From: Candidatus Eiseniibacteriota bacterium
GTDB lineage: Bacteria; Eisenbacteria; RBG-16-71-46; SZUA-252
Assembly (NCBI GenBank): GCA_016880395.1
Contig: JAEHDN010000062.1
Span: 1-10,869, forward strand
Length of the DNA stretch: 10,869 nt
Direction of reading: 5' to 3'
Shown: one piece after another, positions 1 to 5,722 of the stretch
How positions within the stretch are numbered: position 1 is the first letter of the stretch
Layout: each line of letters opens with the position of its first letter
Notes under the pieces: generated by a model
Databases searched by the model: none
Told to the model about the DNA's origin: nothing
The model's input: the letters and a program-made list of their open reading frames with translations, nothing else
Program-made: the position numbers and the translations under genes

Positions 1-359
1 GCACGGGCTGCCACACGCCCGTGATGCACACCGGCTGGCATGACATCATGGCGCTCGCCAACCGGGACGTGGCTCTCTACTCCGACCTCCTGATCCACGA
101 CATGGGAGACGCCCTCGCCGACAATCGCCCCGACGGGAGCGCCGACGGGCACGAGTGGCGCACGGCTCCGCTCTGGGGACTGCGGATCGCGCGGGAGTTC
201 CTGGGCGGGGATCTCCTCCTTCTCCACGACGGCCGCGCGCACAGCGTGGACGAGGCGGTCCGGCTCCACGGCGGGGAAGCGGCCGCGGCGCGCGATGCCT
301 ATCTCGCCATGCCGGCGGAAGACAAGGCGGCCCTCGCCGACTTCGTGGAGTCCCGATGA
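1..359 (+). CDS. DUF1111-type di-haem (CxxCH) oxidoreductase, C-terminal fragment
   Basis: The gene is cut by the left edge; the last 118 codons are visible and end at TGA 357-359. The reading frame is open to base 3. It begins T-G-C-H, and the partial first codon (xGC) is compatible with Cys, so the window probably opens inside a CxxCH c-type haem site. Next come SDLLIHDMG, EWRTAPLWGL, LLHDGRAHS and HGGEA, the conserved C-terminal blocks of the DUF1111 family, periplasmic di-haem proteins often labelled 'thiol oxidoreductase' and distantly like di-haem peroxidases. The substrate of the family is not established. An internal GTG at 21 could be mistaken for a start, but the haem motif lies upstream of it, so it is internal. 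The stop overlaps the next gene's start (ATGA), implying one operon with the beta-barrel gene. Family assignment is strong; function is open. Confidence 0.85.
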   Translation, partial: TGCHTPVMHTGWHDIMALANRDVALYSDLLIHDMGDALADNRPDGSADGHEWRTAPLWGLRIAREFLGGDLLLLHDGRAHSVDEAVRLHGGEAAAARDAYLAMPAEDKAALADFVESR

Positions 360-1573
360 TGCGCGCGGCGGGGACGAAATGGATCGCGATGCTCGTCTCC
401 GCAGCCGTCCTGGCGTGGTGCGGAAGCGCGCTCGCCTCGGGCGAGGCCAAGAGCACGGGTCCGCACTCCACCGCGACCACGGTGCCGATCCCGGCCCACG
501 TCACGTCCACGTCCCTGGTCGGCTCGCCCTACCACGGGAGCCTCGACAACATCGTCTGGGGCGGGCACGGCGAGCTTCGGTTCGGCTATGACATCAGGGC
601 CGGCGTCTCGGACCCGTCGTGGTTCTCCGTCGGTCGCGTGAACGGCTTCTTCCAGGCCAAGCTCGGCTCACGGCTCCGCCTGCGCGGGCAGGCGTCGTAC
701 GACCATGTTCCGGACGACTTCACGCTGGAGCGCGCCGAGCTGCTCGCGCGCTTGAACCGCGCGATGGATGCGCACGCGGGGATCTTCCTCGTGCCGCTCG
801 GCCATACGAACCTGAGCCATGACGCGCCGGAGTACGAGTTCGGCGAGCGCTCGCTCGTGGCCACGCAGATCCTCGGCGTCCCCAACGCGCAGCTCGGCGC
901 GGGTGTCCGCGGCACCGGCTCGTGGGGCCGCACCACGCCCTTCACCTATGAGTTCGACCTGGTCACCGGCTTCGACGACGGCATCGTCATGGATGCGTCG
1001 GGCGGCACCCGAATTCCAGCGGGGCGGAACAACTATGGCGACCAGAACGGCTTGCCGGCGGGCGTGGCGCGCTTCGCGATCGAGCCGTCGGAGGACCGGG
1101 AGATCGGGCTGGCCATCCAGAGCGGACCCTACAACCAAACGTCGGTCGGCGGCGTGGAGGTGGACGGAACGCGCTTCGTGCACGTCGTCACGGCCGACGC
1201 GCTCGGCCGTGCCCTGGGTCTTCGCCTCTACACGGAAGCCGCGGCCGCGCTCATCGACATTCCACCCGGGCTTCGCGGCCTCTATGCCGAGCGGCAGTGG
1301 GGCGCATCGCTGGAAGCCACGCGCACGCTGCGCGCTCCCATCTTCGGCGCGTGGCGCGGGACGAGCCTGAGCGCCGGCCTTCGAGGGGAGACGGTCGACT
1401 TCGATGCCGGGCTGGCCGGCGACTCGCGCGCTCGTGTCGCCGCGAGCCTCAACGTCCACCCGCATCCCTACGCGATCGTGCGGTTCGGCTGGTACTACGA
1501 ATGGCAGCGCGACCGATTCGACAACCTGACCCCGCTGGCCGGGCTGACGCTGACTGCAGCGAGCTACTTCTAG
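356..1573 (+). CDS. Porin-like outer-membrane beta-barrel protein
   Basis: A 405-residue protein. The ATG at 356 is chosen because it overlaps the previous stop as ATGA, has TGGAG at 346-350 as a ribosome site, and starts directly with a signal peptide: a hydrophobic run at about residues 9-21, then SALA with likely cleavage after Ala27. The mature part has many short alternating strands (GELRFGYDI, SRLRLRGQASY, TYEFDLVTGF, GLRLYTEAAA, YAIVRFGWYYEW) and ends in Phe, as many outer-membrane barrels do. Residues about 142-186 (GIFLVPLGHTN...H...E..FGERSLV...ILG...LGAGVRGT) resemble the strand-turn pattern of phosphate-selective porin O/P-like barrels. A channel or outer-membrane anchor role for its operon is inference; the transported substrate cannot be read from the sequence. 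It lies between a periplasmic haem protein and two other exported proteins. Barrel call fairly sure, family uncertain. Confidence 0.75.
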   Translation: MMRAAGTKWIAMLVSAAVLAWCGSALASGEAKSTGPHSTATTVPIPAHVTSTSLVGSPYHGSLDNIVWGGHGELRFGYDIRAGVSDPSWFSVGRVNGFFQAKLGSRLRLRGQASYDHVPDDFTLERAELLARLNRAMDAHAGIFLVPLGHTNLSHDAPEYEFGERSLVATQILGVPNAQLGAGVRGTGSWGRTTPFTYEFDLVTGFDDGIVMDASGGTRIPAGRNNYGDQNGLPAGVARFAIEPSEDREIGLAIQSGPYNQTSVGGVEVDGTRFVHVVTADALGRALGLRLYTEAAAALIDIPPGLRGLYAERQWGASLEATRTLRAPIFGAWRGTSLSAGLRGETVDFDAGLAGDSRARVAASLNVHPHPYAIVRFGWYYEWQRDRFDNLTPLAGLTLTAASYF

Positions 1574-1577
1574 GAGG
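1572..1577 (+). promoter_or_regulatory. Ribosome binding site embedded in the upstream stop codon
   Basis: AGGAGG lies seven bases before the ATG at 1585 and includes the last two bases of the TAG stop (1571-1573) of the beta-barrel gene. Ribosomes ending the barrel gene therefore stand on this site, which suggests coupled translation. It also fixes the start of the next gene at 1585 rather than at upstream in-frame codons. Confidence 0.75.
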
Positions 1578-1584
1578 AGTGACG

Positions 1585-2139
1585 ATGAGTCCCACACGTA
1601 TGGCCCGGAGAGCCGGCGCGCTCGTGCTCGTCGCGCTGTCCATCGTGACGATGCACACCGTCCCGGCCGGAGCGGACAAGGACGGAGCGGGCCAGCCGCC
1701 AGCGGCCGCCGCGTCTCTCTCCGACATTCGCGACCGTGCCGAAACGATGCCCTCGGACATGCGCCGGGACATCGACAAGCGGATCGCGATCACGGTGGAG
1801 CGGGTCAACAAGGAGGCCGCCGACAAAGGACAGGCCACGATGGTCGCGCGTCTCGCGGCGGAGTTCGGCGCCACGACCGAATCCCTCCTCGATCAGAAGG
1901 CCGAGCATGGCCTGTCGTGGGGAGAGATGGTCATCGCGCGCACGCTCCTGGCCAACTCCGGCGCGAAGGTGGCTCTGGCGGATCTGGCCGCGCTGCGGCG
2001 CGACGGCCTGAGCTGGGGCGCGATCGCATTCGGGCTCCAGTTCCACATGGAGGACCTCGAGGACGCGATCAAGGCGGAAGGGCGCGTCGCGATGGGGCTC
2101 TCGAAGCCCGACGGCAAGGCCGCGCCGATCGGGAAGTGA
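1585..2139 (+). CDS. Small secreted protein with two GLSWG motifs, function unknown
   Basis: A 184-residue protein with a strong ribosome site. Residues 1-30 form a signal peptide: RMARR, then a hydrophobic stretch GALVLVALSIVTM, then VPAGA with likely cleavage before Asp31. An Ala/Pro/Gly-rich linker follows (31-45), then a mostly charged region with helical character. The motif GLSWG occurs at 109-113 (GLSWGEM) and 141-145 (GLSWGAI), 32 residues apart. Each copy is preceded by a charged or Ala/Leu-rich helix, so the C-terminal half looks like a tandem repeat of a short helical unit. There are no cysteines, no haem motif and no second membrane segment, so a soluble periplasmic protein is most likely. 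I do not recognise a family. Its place in a tight operon with a haem protein, a barrel and a propeller suggests a shared envelope function, but nothing in the sequence shows which. Confidence 0.75.
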   Translation: MSPTRMARRAGALVLVALSIVTMHTVPAGADKDGAGQPPAAAASLSDIRDRAETMPSDMRRDIDKRIAITVERVNKEAADKGQATMVARLAAEFGATTESLLDQKAEHGLSWGEMVIARTLLANSGAKVALADLAALRRDGLSWGAIAFGLQFHMEDLEDAIKAEGRVAMGLSKPDGKAAPIGK

Positions 2140-2149
2140 AGGCGCGCGG

Positions 2150-3256
2150 ATGAGCTTTCGCCCGACTGGCGCGCTTGCGATCGCGCTCGTGGTCCTTGCG
2201 CCGGCCTGCGCGCGACAGAACACGCCCGAGCCATGGGAGGCGACGACCGTCCCGACGGACGCCTCGTTCCAGGGCATGTGGTTCACCGACTCGCTCCACG
2301 GCTGGGTGACGGGCGGCGGATACGCCATCGACGGTGGGATCGTGGGGCGCACGATCGACGGGGGCCGGAGCTGGCGGTTTCAGACCGGCGTCCTCTACGG
2401 CAGCGGCACACGGTTCTCGCTCGGTCGCGTTCAGTTTCTCGATTCGCTCCGAGGCGTGTCGGTGGGCTACGGCGGAATCGTGCTCGTGACGGCGGACGGC
2501 GGCGAGAGCTGGCGGCCCGTACGCTACGGGCGTTCGGCAGGCGATGGGCTCTTCGACGTGCAGTTCATCGACAAGCGAAACGGCTGGGCCATCGGCCCGG
2601 CGAGCATCGTGCGCACCGAGGACGGCGGCGAGACGTGGCGCGGTCTCGTGTACAGCACCTCGGAGAACGGGTACCTCTCCGGGAACGCGATCCACTTCGT
2701 GGACCTGTGGAACGGCTGGATGGTCGGCCACGGGGGGACCCTGATGCGGTCGGGCGACGGCGGAGCGACCTGGACCCGTGTGCCGCTGCCGCTCCGCGAG
2801 GGGGAGAGGCCCAACCTCTGGGACGTCACCTTCAGCGACGCGTCCCACGGCTGGGTGGCCGGCGATCGGGGCTCCCTGTTCCACACGTCGGATGGCGGGA
2901 TGACGTGGACACGCCAAGAGTACGGTGTGCCCGTGGTCCGGGCCATTCCCAAGGGGGAGCCGCCGCGGCCGCGCGAGGTGGTTCCGGAGCTGGAGACGGA
3001 ACCGGATCGACTCTCGATCTCCGCGGTCCAGTTCGCCGACTCCGCCCGCGGCTATGCCGTTGGCTACTATGCCGACGTGGGGGAGTCGGTCGTGCTCGCG
3101 ACCTCGGATGGGGGCGCGTCCTGGCGCGTCGAGCGCGTGCAGCCGGGTGAGATGCTGCGCTCCCTCTTCCTCCTCGATGCGCAGCACGCCTGGGCCGCCG
3201 GCGATCGTGCTCGCACCGCGCCGCAGGTGGTTCTGCGCAGGGCCGAGGCCGGCTAG
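2150..3256 (+). CDS. Ycf48-like beta-propeller with six Asp-box repeats, probable exported lipoprotein
   Basis: A 368-residue protein starting at ATG 2150, with GAAGG at 2138-2142 as ribosome site. The N-terminus is hydrophobic (ALAIALVVLAPAC), with Cys20 in a loose lipobox (A-P-A-C), so it is exported and perhaps lipid-anchored. Six Asp-boxes of the form (S/T)xDGGx(S/T)W lie at 68-75, 114-121, 156-163, 201-208, 246-253 and 318-325. Seven copies of a (G/A)(W/Y/V)xxG element (GWVTG, GVSVG, GWAIG, GWMVG, GWVAG, GYAVG, AWAAG) mark seven blades; the last blade lacks its Asp-box. This is the pattern of Ycf48-like/BNR propellers. In phototrophs Ycf48 helps assemble photosystem II. In non-phototrophs such proteins are exported propellers of mostly unknown role, and nothing here suggests photosynthesis. 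Residues about 262-287 form a Pro/Glu-rich insert between blades 5 and 6. It probably binds a partner protein. Confidence 0.85.
   Translation: MSFRPTGALAIALVVLAPACARQNTPEPWEATTVPTDASFQGMWFTDSLHGWVTGGGYAIDGGIVGRTIDGGRSWRFQTGVLYGSGTRFSLGRVQFLDSLRGVSVGYGGIVLVTADGGESWRPVRYGRSAGDGLFDVQFIDKRNGWAIGPASIVRTEDGGETWRGLVYSTSENGYLSGNAIHFVDLWNGWMVGHGGTLMRSGDGGATWTRVPLPLREGERPNLWDVTFSDASHGWVAGDRGSLFHTSDGGMTWTRQEYGVPVVRAIPKGEPPRPREVVPELETEPDRLSISAVQFADSARGYAVGYYADVGESVVLATSDGGASWRVERVQPGEMLRSLFLLDAQHAWAAGDRARTAPQVVLRRAEAG
3253..3256. other. CTAG tetranucleotide shared by two convergent stop codons
   Basis: The + strand propeller gene ends with TAG at 3254-3256. The - strand lipoprotein gene ends with TAG read from 3255 to 3253. 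The palindrome CTAG serves both, so the two genes overlap by four bases and there is no room between them for a dedicated terminator. Confidence 0.85.
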
Positions 3257-4014
3257 CGGGTCGCCGCGGAGAGCGTCAGGGCCGTGTCGGGCTCTGCATC
3301 GATCGACCCGAGCAGCGCCTCGAAGACGAGCCCCGCCCGGTCCACCGAGCCGTGTTCCATCCGCAGTGCGAGGAGGTAGCCCGCGTCGTCGAGACAGGCG
3401 AGACGGCGCCGGTCCAGATGGCTCACGCGGCTCCACGTGTCGACCACGACCCACGTCGCTCCATGCAGAATCCGCCGCTCCTGCCGTGCGATCTCGCGCC
3501 CGGGCACGTCCTCTGTTGTCATGATGGCGTACGCAGCCATCATCTCGAGCGAGTCGGGGGCGAGCGTCGCGGTGCCCTCGATGAGTGCGTCGAATCCGTG
3601 CCCCACAGCCGCGCTGTCCGCGTGATCGCCGAAGTACACGACCTCGTTCCAGGGACCCCAGAACTTCGCCCTCACCTCGGAGGGCGCGAACGCGAGGGGA
3701 GGCCCGTGGAGCTCGCGCATCCGCGCGAACGCGTCCTTCCGTCGCCCCTCGAGCCAGAGACGCCTCGCGGCCTCCAGCTCGCGGACCAGGCCGGCGCGCG
3801 ACGACGGGCCGAGGTCGGCGAGCGAGAGCGACAGCTCCGCCTCGCGATTGCGGAAGAGCTGCTCCCGGCCGTGGTCGAGATGCTCCCAGCCCGGCGGCGG
3901 GACGAGGCGAACGCGGTGATGTCCGACGCGGATCGCCTGGGGCTGCGCGGGGGTCGAGACGCATCCCGCGGACAAGGCGATCGTGGCCGCGCATCCCGCG
4001 AGCACTGCCGCCAC
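3253..4014 (-). CDS. Probable lipoprotein, function unknown
   Basis: 253 residues from a GTG at 4014. The N-terminus is hydrophobic with two candidate lipid-attachment cysteines: LAGC (Cys8, a good lipobox but too close to this start) and LSAGC (Cys18). The frame stays open upstream and would add ARRRAG just before the start, a natural positively charged n-region, yet the only visible start-like codon there is a CTG at 4050-4048 inside the preceding gene. The true start is therefore uncertain. The mature part begins with a short strand region and PPPGW (39-43), then a charged helical region with REAEL, and ends in a W-V-V-V strand and HGSVDRAGLVFEALLGSI. No catalytic motif is evident. It follows the next lipoprotein gene by 19 bases, so the two are probably co-transcribed, and the endings of the two proteins resemble each other. 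No family recognised. Confidence 0.7.
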   Translation of the reverse strand: MAAVLAGCAATIALSAGCVSTPAQPQAIRVGHHRVRLVPPPGWEHLDHGREQLFRNREAELSLSLADLGPSSRAGLVRELEAARRLWLEGRRKDAFARMRELHGPPLAFAPSEVRAKFWGPWNEVVYFGDHADSAAVGHGFDALIEGTATLAPDSLEMMAAYAIMTTEDVPGREIARQERRILHGATWVVVDTWSRVSHLDRRRLACLDDAGYLLALRMEHGSVDRAGLVFEALLGSIDAEPDTALTLSAATR

Positions 4015-4033
4015 GCCGGCCCTGCGGCGCGCG

Positions 4034-4852
4034 TCAGCGCGACGGCGCAGGGTCGCCCTCCGCGGGAAACCGGATCGACGCCACGACCTCGTCGAAGATC
4101 CCCAGGTTCTCCTTCGTGCCCTGGTAGGTCGCCCGGAAGGCGCAGCGGTTCACGACCCAGACGACCTCGTGGTAGAGGAGCGGACGCTCGGGCGTGATCA
4201 GCGTATCGTCCCCGGCGAAGGCCGGGTAGCCGGCGAGAGTCGTGTCGCGCTCGCGGCCGATGCGCCAGCGACCCGGCACCTGCATCGTCTCCGGCCTGAG
4301 CCGAAGCCGCCACCGGACCTCGTCGAGCGTCGGCTGGTAGGCGTGCGCCGCCGCGAGGGCCTCGTAGAGGCTCGCGTCCACGTAGCCCATCCGGCCGGAG
4401 AGATACTCCGTCATGGCGCGGTCCAGGGCGGCGTTGATGGTCCGCGCGCTCTCGGCCTCACGCTCGGACAGCGGATCGTCCATGCGCGGCCGCGCCAGCG
4501 AGAGCTCGCTCAGGAACTCGTGCTGTCCGACGGAATCCCGCCGTGAGATGAGCTTCGAGATCGCGTCCCGGCGGTCGCGCTCGGCGACTCCCGTGTGTGC
4601 CGCGATCGTGATGCACTGGCCGAGCCCCCCGGTCAGGACGAACCGCACGCCGAGCATTCCTCCGCCGTTGTCCCCCTCGCGCCGCCAGCGCGCGGGTGGC
4701 GGAGAGAAGGCGATCGGCTGCGCGACCCAGTGGAAGGTCTCGGTGGGGAGGAGTGGCTCGTCCCGAGCGCAGGCGGGGAGCACGAGAAGGGCGATCCAGA
4801 GCCACCCTCTCCCGAGGCGAACGATCCCGCACGACCCCGCTCCCGAACCCAT
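4034..4852 (-). CDS. Probable lipoprotein, function unknown
   Basis: 272 residues from ATG 4852 to TGA ending at 4034; first gene of a two-gene - strand unit. The ribosome site is weak. The N-terminus has Arg12 and Arg15, a hydrophobic stretch WLWIALLVLPAC, and Cys28 in an L-P-A-C lipobox, so a lipid-anchored envelope protein is likely. The mature part has FSPPPARW (49-56), a Gly-rich segment, a long charged helical region in the middle, and a C-terminal stretch with VVWVVNRCAF and GIFDEVVASIRFP. Such an ending (helix, then an 'aSIrf' strand) is seen in small periplasmic alpha/beta domains of the PsbP/DUF1795 kind, but I cannot assign it. The layout parallels its downstream neighbour. It is divergent from the TetR regulator across a 216-base gap, so the regulator could also affect it. 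Function unknown. Confidence 0.75.
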   Translation of the reverse strand: MGSGAGSCGIVRLGRGWLWIALLVLPACARDEPLLPTETFHWVAQPIAFSPPPARWRREGDNGGGMLGVRFVLTGGLGQCITIAAHTGVAERDRRDAISKLISRRDSVGQHEFLSELSLARPRMDDPLSEREAESARTINAALDRAMTEYLSGRMGYVDASLYEALAAAHAYQPTLDEVRWRLRLRPETMQVPGRWRIGRERDTTLAGYPAFAGDDTLITPERPLLYHEVVWVVNRCAFRATYQGTKENLGIFDEVVASIRFPAEGDPAPSR

Positions 4853-4908
4853 GATGGGTGGAACCTAGCGGTTTCGAGGGAGCAGGCCAAGTGCCGGTTC
4901 CTCCAGCG

Positions 4909-4925
4909 TGGTGCGTGCGCCACCA
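4909..4925. promoter_or_regulatory. Interrupted palindrome TGGTG-N7-CACCA
   Basis: The arms TGGTG (4909-4913) and CACCA (4921-4925) are perfect inverted repeats around seven bases. The site lies about 57 bases upstream of the - strand lipoprotein start, a plausible place for a protein-binding site near that promoter. Five-base arms are short and could arise by chance in GC-rich DNA. Confidence 0.3.
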
Positions 4926-5021
4926 GAGACACCCTAGTCGGCTGCGGCTCGAACCAACATCTCCTTTCGTCCCACCGGCAGCACGACCACCGTACCAGGC
5001 GCCGCGCCGGCCCGCCTCTGC

Positions 5022-5055
5022 TTGAATCCAGGTTCAAAGTTCGACCCTGGGTTCA
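5022..5055. promoter_or_regulatory. Double palindrome, likely operator of the TetR regulator
   Basis: The first site is TTGAA-N6-TTCAA (5022-5037), a perfect interrupted palindrome. The second, GACCCTGGGTTC (5043-5054), is an imperfect palindrome related to it. The segment TGAATCCAGG (5023-5032) and CCTGGGTTCA (5046-5055) are inverted repeats of each other with nine of ten matches and a 13-base spacer. The second site abuts the ribosome site AGGAG (5055-5059) of the TetR gene. TetR-family repressors typically bind such sites, often upstream of their own gene, and the TGAA/TTCA core recalls operators of acyl-CoA-responsive TetR proteins such as Bacillus FadR. Autorepression is inference. A hairpin in the leader RNA is the alternative reading. 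Confidence 0.6.
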
Positions 5056-5068
5056 GGAGACGAGGCCC

Positions 5069-5722
5069 ATGCCAGCTCGGACCCACACAACGAAGCGAGG
5101 GAGCCGCTCCACCCCCGCGGTCCGCACGCGGTCCTCCGAACGCGTACTCGCGAAGCGCGAGCGCCGCCGTGAGGAGATCCTCCACGCCGCCCTCCGCGCA
5201 TTTCGCGACCGCGGATACCACGCCACGACCCTCGGCGACATCGCCGACCGCCTCGAGCTCCGGAAGACCGCCCTCTACCACTACTTCCCCGACAAGGAAG
5301 CGATCCTCTACGAGTGCCACAAGGAGTCGCTGGCCGAGCTGGAGCGGATCCTCGAGCAGGCCCGGCGGCTCGCCCATCCGCGCGAGCGGCTCCGGCACCT
5401 CATCCGCGAGCACGTGCGCGTGATGACCGACACGCTCCAGGGCTCGCCGCTCGCGTTCGAGGTGACCGCGTTCTCCGAGGAGCGGCAGGCGGAGATCATC
5501 GCGGCCCGTGACCGCTACGAGCGCGAGATGCGCCGCGTGCTCAAGCAGGGCATCCACGAGCGGGTGTTCCGCGATGTCGACGAGAAGGTCGCGGTCTTCG
5601 CGGTCCTCGGCGCGGTCAATTGGATCGCCCGATGGTACCGCCCCGAAGGAAACCTCCATGCCGCGGAGCTGGGCGCCCAGTTCGCGGATCATCTGATCGA
5701 TGGCCTTGGGAGGAGAGCATGA
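5069..5722 (+). CDS. TetR/AcrR-family transcriptional regulator of the benzoyl-CoA operon
   Basis: 217 residues from ATG 5069, with AGGAG at 5055-5059. The first 33 residues are unusually basic (KRGSR, KRERRR) and may act as a DNA-contacting arm. The TetR helix-turn-helix follows: EILHAALRAFRDRGYHATTL (36-55), then GDIADRLELRKTALYHYFPDKEAIL (56-80), with the diagnostic YHYF-x-x-KE signature. The rest is the ligand-binding and dimer domain. It includes FSEER (135-139) and ends GAVNWIARWYRPEGNL...FADHLIDGL, a C-terminal pattern typical of regulators that sense acyl-CoA thioesters (KstR2-like). An aromatic or pathway acyl-CoA such as benzoyl-CoA is the natural guess for the effector, but that is inference. 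The stop overlaps the had start (ATGA), so it is first in the operon. Known regulators of this pathway (BadR, BzdR, BamVW) belong to other families. Confidence 0.88.
   Translation: MPARTHTTKRGSRSTPAVRTRSSERVLAKRERRREEILHAALRAFRDRGYHATTLGDIADRLELRKTALYHYFPDKEAILYECHKESLAELERILEQARRLAHPRERLRHLIREHVRVMTDTLQGSPLAFEVTAFSEERQAEIIAARDRYEREMRRVLKQGIHERVFRDVDEKVAVFAVLGAVNWIARWYRPEGNLHAAELGAQFADHLIDGLGRRA

Larger units (their letters stand above)
4853..5068. promoter_or_regulatory. Divergent intergenic region between lipoprotein pair and TetR-led operon
   Basis: This is the largest non-coding gap in the window (216 bases) and must hold the promoter of the benzoyl-CoA operon on the + strand and probably that of the lipoprotein pair on the - strand. 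I see no convincing -35/-10 pair on either strand, as is common in GC-rich genomes. It contains an interrupted palindrome at 4909-4925 and a double palindrome at 5022-5055, listed separately. It looks slightly richer in AT than the flanking genes around 4950-5045. Confidence 0.6.

Noticed and set aside
155..355. N-terminal extension of the beta-barrel frame to GTG 155
   Set aside because: It would overlap the DUF1111 gene by about 200 bases with a low-complexity Arg/Pro/Gly peptide and bury the signal peptide. ATG 356 gives a proper signal peptide.
2150..3256. Photosystem II assembly factor and hence a phototrophic host
   Set aside because: Ycf48-like propellers are widespread in non-phototrophs and no other photosynthesis gene is in the window.
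2069..3994. 641-codon open frame on the - strand, opposite the propeller gene
   Set aside because: It crosses the propeller gene and the downstream lipoprotein in a different frame, and its Arg/Pro-rich product has no domain. Six Asp-boxes confirm the + strand reading instead.
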